A stretch of 64,000 bases of DNA. It comes from Maritimibacter sp. Its GTDB lineage: Bacteria; Pseudomonadota; Alphaproteobacteria; Rhodobacterales; Rhodobacteraceae. Shown piece after piece: positions 34,576 through 43,647 of the stretch. The translations under genes were made by a program, and so were the position numbers. Where the stretch lies: contig NZNT01000019.1 in the NCBI GenBank assembly GCA_002695005.1, forward strand, positions 124,001 to 188,000, read 5' to 3'. The notes below the pieces were generated by a model. The model saw nothing but the letters and a program-made list of their open reading frames with translations, did no database searches and was not told where the DNA came from. Within the stretch, counting starts at the first letter, position 1; every line of letters begins with the position of its first letter.

Positions 34576-36186
34576 ATGACCAAGAAAGACAAAGATCTTA
34601 TCAACCGGATCGCCGCGGGGGCCAAGGAAGGCCGCATCTCGCGCCGCGACTTCATGAGCTATTCGGCTGCCGCCGGCCTGACGGTTGCTGGCGCCACCAG
34701 CCTCTGGGGCACGTCCGCCAGGGCCGCTCCAACCCGTGGCGGCACGTTCCGCTGGGGCATCCACGATGGTAACACCGGCGACACTCACGATCCGGGCAGT
34801 TATGTCACCCGGACGATGATTTTCCTTGCCCACACCCATCGTTCCTACCTGACGATGATCAACGGCGACGGCTCGCTTGGCCCGGATCTGGCCGACAGCT
34901 GGGAAGCCAACGACGAAGCCTCCGAGTGGACCTTCTCGCTCAACCCGAACGCTACTTTCGGCATGTCGGGCAACAAGGTGACGGCCAACGACGTGATCGC
35001 ATCGCTCAACCATCACCGGGGTGACGACACGACATCGGCAGCCAAAGCGCTCCTGACCGACGTGGTCGAGATCACGGCTGATGGCGACAATACCGTGGTG
35101 GTCACGCTGTTGGGCGGCAACGCGGACTTCCCGTGGCTGATGACCGATTACCACCTCGCAATCTGCCCGGCCAACGACGACGGCACGATCGACTGGCAGT
35201 CCGGCGACGGCTCCGGTCCGTATGTAATCGAGTCCGGCGAGTTCGGCGTTCAGTTCAGCCTCGTGCGCAACGAAAACTGGCACGGCGAGGGCGCATGGTT
35301 CGACAAGGTCGATATCATCACGCTCAATGACCCGAACGCGCGTCAGACCGCTCTGGTCACCGGAGACGTGGACTCGGTCAGCCAGATCGACCTCAAGACG
35401 ATGGCGCTCATGCAGCGCGATCCGAACCTGCAGCTCTTCAACGTCCCGTCCGCGGGTGCGATCACGCTGCCGATGCTTTGCGACACGGCGCCGTTCGACA
35501 ATGTCGACGTGCGTAACGCGCTCAAGCTGTCGATGAACCGCGACGAGATCATCGAGAAGATCATGTTCGGCGCCGCGACCAAGGCCAATGATTTCCACCA
35601 TTCGCCAGCTCAGCCGTATTGGCCCGAGGATATCCCGCAGCGCGATTATGACCCGGATCAAGCAAAATCGCTGCTCAAGAAGGCCGGGATGGAAAACCTC
35701 GAGGTCAACATATCTACCGCCGACAGTGTCACCGCCGGGGCGGTCGATATGGCCGTGCTCTATGCTGAACATGCCAAGGCGGCGGGCATCACCATCAACG
35801 TCACGCGTGAACCGAACGATGGTTATTACTCGGACGTGTGGCTGAAGAAGCCTTGGTGCCTCGTCTCGTGGGGCGCGCGTCCGACGCCTGACGTGATGTA
35901 TACCTTGGCCTACAAGAGCGACGCGGCCTGGAACGAGAGCCGGTGGCAGAACGAGCGTTTCAACGAACTCCTGCTGCAAGCGAAGGCCGAACTGGACGAC
36001 AGCCTCCGTGCCGAGATGTATCGCGAAATGGCGATGCTGGCGCGCGACGATGGTGGCACCGTCATCCCGTTCTTCAACAACTTCGTATACGCGGCGCGCT
36101 CCAACGTGGGCACGCCGGACAGCCTCGCTGCGAGTTGGGAGGGCGATGGCGCCCGCGCGGCGAGCCGCTGGTGGTTTACCGAGTAA
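34576..36186 (+). CDS. Dipeptide/oligopeptide-type ABC substrate-binding protein
   Basis: The 536-residue protein is of the SBP_bac_5 (DppA/OppA) family. ATG 34576 follows GGGAGAG. A twin-arginine signal is present (ISRRDFMSYSAAAGLTVAGA), and the mature start TRGGTFRWGIHDG plus DPGSYVTRTMIF, LGPDLADSWEAN and YDPDQAKSLLKKAGM are typical of the family. It heads an SBP-dppB-dppC-dppDF operon. A strong terminator-like hairpin follows. Ligands of this family range from peptides to opines, sugars and nickel complexes, so the name indicates class only. Confidence 0.9.
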   Translation: MTKKDKDLINRIAAGAKEGRISRRDFMSYSAAAGLTVAGATSLWGTSARAAPTRGGTFRWGIHDGNTGDTHDPGSYVTRTMIFLAHTHRSYLTMINGDGSLGPDLADSWEANDEASEWTFSLNPNATFGMSGNKVTANDVIASLNHHRGDDTTSAAKALLTDVVEITADGDNTVVVTLLGGNADFPWLMTDYHLAICPANDDGTIDWQSGDGSGPYVIESGEFGVQFSLVRNENWHGEGAWFDKVDIITLNDPNARQTALVTGDVDSVSQIDLKTMALMQRDPNLQLFNVPSAGAITLPMLCDTAPFDNVDVRNALKLSMNRDEIIEKIMFGAATKANDFHHSPAQPYWPEDIPQRDYDPDQAKSLLKKAGMENLEVNISTADSVTAGAVDMAVLYAEHAKAAGITINVTREPNDGYYSDVWLKKPWCLVSWGARPTPDVMYTLAYKSDAAWNESRWQNERFNELLLQAKAELDDSLRAEMYREMAMLARDDGGTVIPFFNNFVYAARSNVGTPDSLAASWEGDGARAASRWWFTE

Positions 36187-36198
36187 TCGGAAGAAAAA

Positions 36199-36237
36199 GG
36201 GTCCGGCACCTCCGAAGGTGCCGGACCCACTTTTTTT
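36199..36237 (+). terminator. Terminator/attenuator after the dipeptide-type binding-protein gene
   Basis: A perfect 12-base-pair stem (GGGTCCGGCACC and complement, 6-base loop) is followed by AC and seven Ts. It should stop most transcription before the permease genes. Confidence 0.9.
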
Positions 36238-36350
36238 GGCGCGTGGTTCTGTCCCGCCGGTCTCGTTTTTCCGAAGACCGACATCCCAGGCCGCACGAAA
36301 ACAAAACAAGCGGCGCAAAAGTCCGCGTGATGCAACCGGGGGAGTGACAC

Positions 36351-37307
36351 ATGGGCGGCCTGCTCAATCTTGTACTCAAACGGCTGGGCCTGGGTCTGAT
36401 AACCCTCCTGGTCGTCTCAATTCTGATTTTTTTCGCCGTGGAGCTTCTCCCTGGCGATACCGCCGAGCAGATCCTCGGTCAGGGCGCGACGGAAGAGACC
36501 GTCGCCGCGCTGCGGGAGCAACTTGGCCTGAACCGGCCGTGGTATGTCCGATATCTCGACTGGCTCTCCGGGGCAGTCGTGGGTGACTTTGGCGTCTCTG
36601 CCCTCTCGGGCGAGCCGGTGATGGACGTGATCGGCGGACGTTTCGTCAACACTCTGTTCCTCGCCGCCTACGCCGCGGTGCTCGCCGTTCCGCTGGCCAT
36701 TACGCTCGGTGTGATCGTCGCGCTGCTGCGCAACACGGTGTTCGACCGTGTGGCCAACGTGCTGACGCTCACCTCGATCTCCAGCCCGGAATTCTTCCTT
36801 GGCTACATCCTGATCCTGTTTCTCGCTGTGAAGAACCCCTTCTTCCCGGCGATCGCGAGTCTGTCGGACGGCATGAGCCTTGGCGAACTCCTGAACCGGA
36901 CGTTCCTTCCGGCGCTCACGCTGGTGTTGGTCGTCACGGCACACATGATGCGGATGACGCGGGCGGCGATCATCAACCTGCTCGCCTCGCCTTATATCGA
37001 GATGGCTCGGCTTAAAGGCGTATCGCCCTGGCGGGTGATCGTGCGACATGCACTTCCCAATGCCTGGGCCCCGATCATCAACGTGGTCGCGCTCAACCTC
37101 GCCTATCTCATCACCGGGGTGGTGCTCGTCGAGGTCGTCTTCGTCTATCCCGGGATCGGCCAGGCTTTGGTCGATGCGGTGGCGAAGCGCAACTTCCCTG
37201 TGGTGCAGGCCGCGAGCCTGATCTTCGCGGCGACCTTCATCCTTCTGAACCTCGCGGCGGACGTTGGCGCGATCCTGACCAACCCGCGCTTGCGGCACCC
37301 CAAATAA
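36351..37307 (+). CDS. Dipeptide-type ABC transporter permease (DppB-like)
   Basis: The 318-residue permease has the DppB/OppB N-terminus (RLGLGLITLLVVSILIFFAVELLPGD), about six helices, and the EAA loop EMARLKGVSPWRVIVRHALPNAWAP. GGGGGAG precedes the ATG. It lies 165 bases beyond the binding-protein gene, after a terminator, and 12 bases before the second permease. It should pair with the DppC-like subunit in the inner membrane. Confidence 0.92.
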   Translation: MGGLLNLVLKRLGLGLITLLVVSILIFFAVELLPGDTAEQILGQGATEETVAALREQLGLNRPWYVRYLDWLSGAVVGDFGVSALSGEPVMDVIGGRFVNTLFLAAYAAVLAVPLAITLGVIVALLRNTVFDRVANVLTLTSISSPEFFLGYILILFLAVKNPFFPAIASLSDGMSLGELLNRTFLPALTLVLVVTAHMMRMTRAAIINLLASPYIEMARLKGVSPWRVIVRHALPNAWAPIINVVALNLAYLITGVVLVEVVFVYPGIGQALVDAVAKRNFPVVQAASLIFAATFILLNLAADVGAILTNPRLRHPK

Positions 37308-37319
37308 GGAGGCGGTACA

Positions 37320-38384
37320 ATGATGTTCTTCGTAATCGGCTACTACGTCTTCTTGCTTCTCGCCTCGGTTGTGCTGTCGCTATTCAATCAGACCAAGTGG
37401 TTTCGAATGGTGTTCGCACTGTTTCTGGTCTCGATCATCGTGGGAATCGTCGGCGGAGCGCCGGCCTTGCGTGCCATAGCGATCTTCGCCGCGCTCCTCG
37501 CGACGGCGGCGGCGCTCTCCTTCGCGTTCAAGGAGTTCCTGATCCTCATCGTGAGACCGAACCTCGCCAAGGAGCTTCGCACCGCGCCGCTCACCGCGTC
37601 GTTCGGGATTTTCATCATCTTCACCTATGCGATTGCGGGCACGTTCGCCCCCTGGATCGCGCCATACGGGCAAGCCGAGGTCATCGCCGGAGCCTTTGCG
37701 CCAGCGGATGCGAACATGCTCCTCGGGGCGGATCAGCTCGGTCGAGACGTCTTCAGCCGGATCATATATGGCGCGCGCAACTCGGTGGGCCTCGCGCTTA
37801 TCTCGACCTTGGGCGCTTTCATCCTCGGTGCGCTCGCGGGCCTGCTCGCCGCCGTCAAAGGTGGCTGGTTTGACCAGTTCATGGGTCGCGTCGCGGACAT
37901 CATCATGTCTGTGCCATCGCTGATCTTCGCGCTGCTTATGCTGTCGATCTTCGGCACGAAGTCCTGGGTCATCGTCCTCGTCGTCGCGATCATCTACAGC
38001 CCCCGCGTTTTCCGCCTCACGCGGGCCGTCGCGGGCAACATTGTCGTGATGGACTATATCGAAGCTGCCAAGCTGCGCGGTGAGGGCGACTGGTATCTCA
38101 TACGGCGCGAGATCCTGCCGAACTCGACCGCTCCCCTGATCGCGGAATTCGGCCTTGAGTTCGTCTTCGTGTTCCTGCTGATCGCTGGTCTGTCCTTCCT
38201 CGGCCTGGGCATTCAGCCTCCGACAGCGGACTGGGGGTCGATGGTGCGTGAGAACGCGACATTGATCTCGTTCGGCGACATCACCCCACTGATCCCTGCC
38301 GCAGCCATCGCGCTGTTGACCGTCTCGGTCAACTTCGTCGTCGACTGGATGCTGTGGCGGTCCTCCGGCCTGAAGGAGAAATGA
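37320..38384 (+). CDS. Dipeptide-type ABC transporter permease (DppC-like) with extra N-terminal helices
   Basis: The 354-residue permease carries the DppC core from about residue 95 (SFGIFIIFTYAIAGTFAPWIAPYG, LLGADQLGRDVFSRIIYGAR) and an EAA loop (EAAKLRGEGDWYLIRREILPN). The first 80 or so residues hold two to three additional hydrophobic helices not found in ordinary DppC, which has about 280-300 residues. GGAGGCGG lies before the ATG. It is followed 1 base after its stop by the double-ATPase gene. Confidence 0.9.
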   Translation: MMFFVIGYYVFLLLASVVLSLFNQTKWFRMVFALFLVSIIVGIVGGAPALRAIAIFAALLATAAALSFAFKEFLILIVRPNLAKELRTAPLTASFGIFIIFTYAIAGTFAPWIAPYGQAEVIAGAFAPADANMLLGADQLGRDVFSRIIYGARNSVGLALISTLGAFILGALAGLLAAVKGGWFDQFMGRVADIIMSVPSLIFALLMLSIFGTKSWVIVLVVAIIYSPRVFRLTRAVAGNIVVMDYIEAAKLRGEGDWYLIRREILPNSTAPLIAEFGLEFVFVFLLIAGLSFLGLGIQPPTADWGSMVRENATLISFGDITPLIPAAAIALLTVSVNFVVDWMLWRSSGLKEK

Positions 38385-38385
38385 T

Positions 38386-40047
38386 ATGAGTGCAAAGTTC
38401 CTGGAAAAAGACATCCTGCTGGAGATCGAGGATCTTCAGATTCAAGGGTATTCCGAAGAAACCTGGATCGACATCATCAAGGGCGTCAACCTGACGCTGC
38501 ACCGGGGTGAGGTTCTGGGGCTGATCGGGGAGTCCGGTGCCGGCAAATCCACGATCGGCGCGGCCGCCATGGGATACGCCCGCGACGGCACCCGGATTTC
38601 CGGCGGCCGGATCGAGTTCGACGGGATTGAGCTGACCACGGCGACTGAAAGCGACAAGCGGAGCCTGCGCGGCTCGCGCATCGCCTATGTCGCGCAATCT
38701 GCGGCGGCCAGTTTCAACCCGGCGCACAAGATCATCGACCAGCACACCGAGGCGCCGGTTCAGTACCGGATTCAGAAACGTCTCGAAGCGCAGGAAGACG
38801 CGATGAAGCTCTACGAGCAGCTGCGCCTTCCAAACCCGAACGAGATCGGCTTTCGCTATCCGCACCAGGTGTCCGGCGGTCAGCTTCAGCGGGCGATGAC
38901 GGCGATGGCGATGTCCTGTCGTCCGGACCTTATCATCTTCGACGAGCCGACCACGGCGCTCGACGTGACGACCCAGATCGAGGTGCTGGCCGCGATCCGC
39001 GATATCGTGGATCAATACAATACGGCGGCGATCTACATCACCCACGACCTAGCTGTCGTGGCGCAGATGGCGGATACGATCAAGGTGCTGCTGAAGGGCG
39101 AAGAGGTGGAGCAGGCCTCGACTGTCGAAATGCTTGAAAACCCACAGGAGGACTACACCAAGTCGCTCTGGGCGGTGCGCAGTTTCAAGCGGCCGCAGAA
39201 GGCGCGGCCCAAGGACGGCACGGAGCCGATCATCTCGGTCAAGAACATCGACGCGGCGTATACTGGCGGTGTGAAGGTCCTGGATGACGTGTCCTTCGAC
39301 ATCTATCCGGGCATGACCGTCGCTGTCGTGGGCGAGTCCGGGTCGGGCAAATCGACGACGGCGCGCTGCATCACCGGGCTCCTGCCGCCAATGGCGGGCG
39401 AAATCCAGTTCAAGGGTGACACGCTCCCGCCGAAGTATACGGACCGGTCGAAGGATCAACTGCGCCAAGCTCAGATGATCTATCAGATGGCCGACACGGC
39501 ATTGAACCCAAAGGTGCAAATCAATGAGATCATCGGTCGTCCGGCGCAGTTCTATTCCGGGCTGAAGGGCACCGCGCTCAAACAACGGGTAGACGAGTTG
39601 CTCGACCTGATCGAGCTCGAGCCGTCCAAGTACTACTACCGTTACCCGCCGGAACTGTCGGGCGGCCAGAAACAGCGGATTGGCATCGCCCGGGCGCTGG
39701 CGGCTGAGCCGGAGTTCATCATCTGTGACGAGGTGACGTCAGCGCTCGACCAGCTGGTCGCCGAGGGCATCCTCAAGCTCCTAGACCGACTACAGAGAGA
39801 CCTGGGCCTGGCTTACATGTTCATCACCCACGACCTCGCCACGGTTCGTTCGATCGCCGACGAGGTGGTCGTGATGCAGAACGGCAAAGTGGTGGAGCAG
39901 GGGCCAAAGGACAAGATGTTCACACCGCCGCACCACCCCTATACCGACCTGCTCTTGTCATCGGTGCCGGAGATGGACCCCAACTGGCTCACCACCCTGC
40001 TTGAAGAGCGGGGCGTCGACAATATTGGCGAAAAAGCAGACGTCTGA
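38386..40047 (+). CDS. Fused dipeptide-type ABC ATPase (DppD-DppF in one chain)
   Basis: The 553-residue protein contains two full ABC domains. The first (about residues 10-265) has GESGAGKST, VSGGQLQRA and LIIFDEPTTALD. The second (about residues 280-545) has GESGSGKST, LSGGQKQRI and FIICDEVTSALD, where the Pro of DEP is Val. Each half ends with the oligopeptide-type C-terminal motif (HPYTDLLLSSVPEMDP in the second). Fusion of the D and F subunits is common in alphaproteobacteria. It is the last gene of the operon. Confidence 0.93.
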   Translation: MSAKFLEKDILLEIEDLQIQGYSEETWIDIIKGVNLTLHRGEVLGLIGESGAGKSTIGAAAMGYARDGTRISGGRIEFDGIELTTATESDKRSLRGSRIAYVAQSAAASFNPAHKIIDQHTEAPVQYRIQKRLEAQEDAMKLYEQLRLPNPNEIGFRYPHQVSGGQLQRAMTAMAMSCRPDLIIFDEPTTALDVTTQIEVLAAIRDIVDQYNTAAIYITHDLAVVAQMADTIKVLLKGEEVEQASTVEMLENPQEDYTKSLWAVRSFKRPQKARPKDGTEPIISVKNIDAAYTGGVKVLDDVSFDIYPGMTVAVVGESGSGKSTTARCITGLLPPMAGEIQFKGDTLPPKYTDRSKDQLRQAQMIYQMADTALNPKVQINEIIGRPAQFYSGLKGTALKQRVDELLDLIELEPSKYYYRYPPELSGGQKQRIGIARALAAEPEFIICDEVTSALDQLVAEGILKLLDRLQRDLGLAYMFITHDLATVRSIADEVVVMQNGKVVEQGPKDKMFTPPHHPYTDLLLSSVPEMDPNWLTTLLEERGVDNIGEKADV

Positions 40048-40076
40048 TTGCCTTGGCGACCGCGTGCTACAGAAAT

Positions 40077-40102
40077 GGCCCCGATGCGAAAGTGTCGGGG
40101 TC
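40077..40102 (+). terminator. Hairpin ending the dipeptide-type operon
   Basis: An 8-base-pair stem (GGCCCCGA / TCGGGGTC, one G-U pair) with a 10-base loop lies 30 bases after the ATPase stop. Only a short mixed TTCGTC stretch follows, so termination strength is uncertain. Confidence 0.55.
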
Positions 40103-40141
40103 TTCGTCAATTCATGGCTGGGGCGTGTGTCGGTCGCGCGC

Positions 40142-40264
40142 TCAGATGATGGCGGAGGCGGTCAGAACGAGCACGGCGATCAGACCGACATAGAACACCA
40201 CCAGACCGGACAGACTTCCACTGCGGGCTTCGTATTCGCGGATCAGTTGTTCGCGTGTCAGCAT
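40142..40264 (-). CDS. Possible 40-residue single-helix membrane protein
   Basis: From ATG 40264, preceded by GGAGCAAGG, the frame gives MLTREQLIREYEARSGSLSG followed by a hydrophobic helix (LVVFYVGLIAVLVLTAS). The charged N-terminal segment and single span are typical of small membrane proteins. A longer TTG-started frame to 40399 lacks a ribosome site. It stands alone between converging operons. No family is recognised. Confidence 0.42.
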   Translation of the reverse strand: MLTREQLIREYEARSGSLSGLVVFYVGLIAVLVLTASAII

Positions 40265-40582
40265 GGCCTTGCTCCGTTCGGTTCGAGCCAGTGTTTTCTT
40301 CGTCGCTTCAATTCGCCCGTTACACCCGTTCAATGCCTCGATCAAGCGTTCTTTTTGATGCAATCGCCGAAATCTTTTCGCTGGCGTATTGTCCGGCAAG
40401 AACCCGCGGACTCCGGTCCAAAACGCGACATCTAGGAGCGGTCTTCACCTCTTGGGGAGCCGTATTTGAAAGCCTGGCAGGACCGGATGTCATCGCACAG
40501 GTCGCCGGATTTTGGCCGCCATAATGAGATTGGGCCCCCGCGATATGCGGAGGCCCATGGTACTGTCTTGGCGAGATTTGGT
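40265..40582. other. Intergenic region downstream of the flotillin gene
   Basis: In these 318 bases I see no supported gene. An imperfect GC-rich hairpin at 40532-40555 (GGGCC-T-CCGC / GCGG-G-GGCCC on the minus strand) lies 28 bases beyond the flotillin stop and may end that operon. It lacks a T-run. The remainder holds no recognised motif. Confidence 0.5.
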
Positions 40583-42142
40583 TTAATCCGCCTTCTTGGC
40601 CCCAGTGCGTTTTCCGACGTTCTCACCGATCATTTCGCCGAGCTGGTTCATGGCCGGGGCCGAAACCGCCAGGTCCAGGATCGAGTCCACGATCTGTGAT
40701 ACAGGCGAGCTGGAAGCCTGACCTTCCGCTGCGCTATCGCGCCGACCGAGGCCGTTCAACTGATGAATCGTGATGCTGTCGATCTTCTCGGCAGGCTTGA
40801 CCATCTGGCTCACGATGCCCGGCATGGCGTCGAGGCGCATCTTCTCCATCTCCAGCGCGGCGAGCGCGTCGGAGCGGGCGTTCTGGGCCTTGATCCGGGC
40901 GGCTTCGGCCTCGACCTCGGCCAGTTGAAGATACTTCATCGCCTCGGTCTCTTCCCGCTTGGCCTCGGCCTTGTCCTTGGCGGTGGCCTTGTCGCTTTCG
41001 GCGGCGATGCGCGCGCGGGTGGCAGCCGTTTCGGCATCCTGCTGCGCGGACAGAAGCGCCACGGCCTTGCGCCGCTCGGCCTCGGCCATCTGACGCGCGG
41101 TCTGAATGGCTTCTTCCGCCTTCACCGCTTCAGCGCGGGCGGTGTCCGCATCGGCGCGGGCGCGGCTTTCCTCCTGCGACTTGGCGGAAATCTGGATCTG
41201 CCGCTCTTGCTCCGCGATCTGGAGCGCGCGTTCCTGCGAAATCTCGGCCTCTCGTATCGCCAGTTCGCGGGCGATGTCGGCGGACTGGATTTCCTGCTCC
41301 ATGCGGATGCGGGCATGGGCCGCCGAGCGTTCGGCGTCGGCCTTGCGGCTCGCCACCTCGGCCAGTTGCGCGGCCATGAGGGTTTCGACCTCCTGCGCCT
41401 GCGCGATCTCGGCCCGGCGTTCCTCCAAGTCGATCTCCAGCTTGCGGCGCGAGGCCTCCATCGCGGTGCGCCGCACTTCGACTTCGCTGTCGCCCTCGAT
41501 CTGGGCGCGCTCGCGTTTCGACTTGGCTATCACCTCGGCCAGTTTGCGCATGCCGACCGCGTTGAAGGCGTTGGTTTCATCCAGCGAGTTGAAAGGCGTC
41601 TGGTCGAAATCGGTCAAAGACACGCTGTCGAGTTGGAGGCCGTAGCGCCCGAGCGTCTCGCCCAGAATGTCACGCACCTCGCGCACGAATTCGGCGCGGT
41701 TCTCATGCAACTCGTCCATCGTCATCTGGGCCGCGACCGTGCGCAGCGCGTCGATCATCATGCCGTCGATCAGGCTTTTCAGCTCGTCGGGCTGGAACGT
41801 GCGCCGCCCCAGCGTCTGCGCGGCCCGCGCGATGGCATCCGCCTCGGGCACGACCGAGGCATAGAACTCGGCCCCCACGTCCACCCGCATCCGGTCCTTG
41901 GTGATGAGGGCGCTGTCACCGCGCCGCACCACGTCCATGCGGATCGTCTGCATGTTCACGCGGTTGATCTCGTGAAAATACGGGATCGCCAGCGTGCCGC
42001 CGTCGATGATGACCTTGCGGCCCCCGATCCCGGTTTTCACGAGGCTGATCTCGTTCGTCGCCCGTTCGTAAAACCACGCGGCGAGCGCGATCAGAACGGC
42101 GGCGACGATAACGAGGAGGATGATCCATCCAATCGCAGTCAT
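40583..42142 (-). CDS. Flotillin-like (SPFH/YqiK-type) membrane scaffold protein
   Basis: ATG 42142 (519 residues) follows AAAGGA. One N-terminal membrane helix (IGWIILLVIVAAVLIALAAWF) is followed by an SPFH/band-7 domain (about residues 25-200, ending FNSLDETNAFN). A long Ala/Glu/Arg-rich coiled coil follows (about residues 210-430, with repeated EAERR, ARADADTARAEA patterns) and a flexible C-terminus. Flotillins organise membrane microdomains and oligomeric complexes. No NfeD gene, the usual bacterial partner, is adjacent. It lies 13 bases after an aldehyde dehydrogenase gene, at the end of an ABC importer operon. Confidence 0.93.
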   Translation of the reverse strand: MTAIGWIILLVIVAAVLIALAAWFYERATNEISLVKTGIGGRKVIIDGGTLAIPYFHEINRVNMQTIRMDVVRRGDSALITKDRMRVDVGAEFYASVVPEADAIARAAQTLGRRTFQPDELKSLIDGMMIDALRTVAAQMTMDELHENRAEFVREVRDILGETLGRYGLQLDSVSLTDFDQTPFNSLDETNAFNAVGMRKLAEVIAKSKRERAQIEGDSEVEVRRTAMEASRRKLEIDLEERRAEIAQAQEVETLMAAQLAEVASRKADAERSAAHARIRMEQEIQSADIARELAIREAEISQERALQIAEQERQIQISAKSQEESRARADADTARAEAVKAEEAIQTARQMAEAERRKAVALLSAQQDAETAATRARIAAESDKATAKDKAEAKREETEAMKYLQLAEVEAEAARIKAQNARSDALAALEMEKMRLDAMPGIVSQMVKPAEKIDSITIHQLNGLGRRDSAAEGQASSSPVSQIVDSILDLAVSAPAMNQLGEMIGENVGKRTGAKKAD

Positions 42143-42155
42143 GGCGTGTCCTTTC

Positions 42156-43631
42156 TCAGAAGACCGGCGGGAAATGACGCCCGCCGCGGTCGAGGGTGAT
42201 CCAGCGCAACTCGGTGAACGCGTCGAGCGACCAGCGCCCGCCGTAGCGGCCCACGCCGGAGGCCTTTGTGCCGCCAAACGGCACATGCGGCTCGTCGTTG
42301 ATGTTCTGGCAGTTCACGTGGCAGATGCCGGTTTCGATATGCTCGGCCATTCGCAGGGCCTTGGCCTCATCCGCCGTCATGATCGCCGCCGTCAGCCCGT
42401 ATTCGGTGTCATTGTTCAGCGCGATCGCCTCCTCTTCCGTGCGGAAGGGGGCAACGATGACGACGGGGCCAAAGGTCTCGTCATGCCAGATGTCCATGTC
42501 CGCGCTCACGTTGGTGAGCACCGTGGGTTCGACGAAGTTGTCCCACGCATTGCCGCCCAGTTCGACGGTCGCGCCTTTGGCCACGGCATCGTCGATCAGC
42601 GCCTTGACGCGCAGCGCCTGCCGCGTGTTGACCAGCGGGCCGATCACGTTGTCCTTGTCCTTGGTGTGCCCCGTCTTGAGCTTGGCGGCACGGGCGAGGA
42701 ACTGATGCATGAAGTCGTCGTAGACACCGTCCTGCACAAGGATCTTTTCGGTCGACATGCAGACCTGACCCTGGTGCATGAACGAGCCGAAGTTGGCGGC
42801 CTTGGCGGCGTGGTCGAGGTCGGCGTCGTCCATGATGATCATGGAGTCCTTGCCGCCCAGTTCCACGCAGGCCTTCTTCAGATGCGCGCCGCACTTGGCC
42901 GCGATGTGACGCCCCACGGCGGTCGATCCGGTAAAGGACACGGCCTTGACCGTCGGGTTCTCGATCATCTCGTCGCCCACGGCGCCCACGCTGTCGCGTG
43001 AGCAGGTGACGACGTTGAACACCCCCGGCGGGATGCCCGCCTCTTCCAGCACTTCGGCAAAGTAGAGCCCGCCGGAATAGGGCGTATCCTCGGAGGGTTT
43101 CAGAACCACGGTATTGCCCACGGCCAGCGCCGCCGCGAACCCGCGCGAGGTCAGGATGCCGGGCATGTTCCACGGGGAAATGACGCTGACGACGCCCAGC
43201 GGAAAGCGGGTCGCCATCATGAACTTGTGGTGCTCGGAGGGGAGCACCTCGCCGATGTTCTGGTAGCAAAGCGCCGAGGCGGAACGGAACACTTCTGCCA
43301 CGTATCCAGCCTCGAACACGCCCTTGCCGAACCAGCCGCCGCCCTCTTGCACGGCGGCGTTGATGAAGTCGCCCTGACGCTTGTCCCAGACCTCGGCGAT
43401 CTTGAGCAGGTAATGCGCGCGCTGGTGAAAGGCGAGGCCGGACCACGCCGGGAACGCCGCCTTGGCCGCCGCGATCGCCTTTTTCACATCGTCCGGTGAG
43501 CCGTCGGGGATGCGGGCGTAAAGCGAATTGTCGGACGGGTTCAGGTCATCGAAGGTACGGGACGCGGGCGTCCACTGGCCGTCGATATACATGCCCTTGA
43601 TGGTGGGCGCTTTGCTGGGACTGTCGAGCAT
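42156..43631 (-). CDS. Aldehyde dehydrogenase (benzaldehyde/vanillin/salicylaldehyde type)
   Basis: ATG 43631 (491 residues) follows GAGGAGA. The NAD(P)-dependent enzyme oxidises an aldehyde to its acid. Landmarks are SPWNMPGILT, FTGSTAVGR, catalytic Glu in CVELGGKDSM, catalytic Cys in HQGQVCMSTE, and the C-terminal FGGTKASGVGRYGG with FTELRWITLD. The last segment is typical of aromatic-aldehyde dehydrogenases. It is embedded between the tailed LivF gene (16 bases) and flotillin (13 bases). Substrate range is inferred from subfamily resemblance only. Confidence 0.88.
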   Translation of the reverse strand: MLDSPSKAPTIKGMYIDGQWTPASRTFDDLNPSDNSLYARIPDGSPDDVKKAIAAAKAAFPAWSGLAFHQRAHYLLKIAEVWDKRQGDFINAAVQEGGGWFGKGVFEAGYVAEVFRSASALCYQNIGEVLPSEHHKFMMATRFPLGVVSVISPWNMPGILTSRGFAAALAVGNTVVLKPSEDTPYSGGLYFAEVLEEAGIPPGVFNVVTCSRDSVGAVGDEMIENPTVKAVSFTGSTAVGRHIAAKCGAHLKKACVELGGKDSMIIMDDADLDHAAKAANFGSFMHQGQVCMSTEKILVQDGVYDDFMHQFLARAAKLKTGHTKDKDNVIGPLVNTRQALRVKALIDDAVAKGATVELGGNAWDNFVEPTVLTNVSADMDIWHDETFGPVVIVAPFRTEEEAIALNNDTEYGLTAAIMTADEAKALRMAEHIETGICHVNCQNINDEPHVPFGGTKASGVGRYGGRWSLDAFTELRWITLDRGGRHFPPVF

Positions 43632-43647
43632 CGGTGTCTCCTCTCCC

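Noticed and set aside
34543-36318. 591-residue open frame opposite the dipeptide-type binding-protein gene
   Set aside because: Low-complexity Arg/Val/His composition and no motif; the plus-strand gene is a clear binding protein with signal and terminator.
40763-42199. 478-residue open frame opposite the flotillin gene
   Set aside because: Leu/Gly/His-rich mirror of the Ala/Glu/Arg coiled coil; no ribosome site or family similarity.
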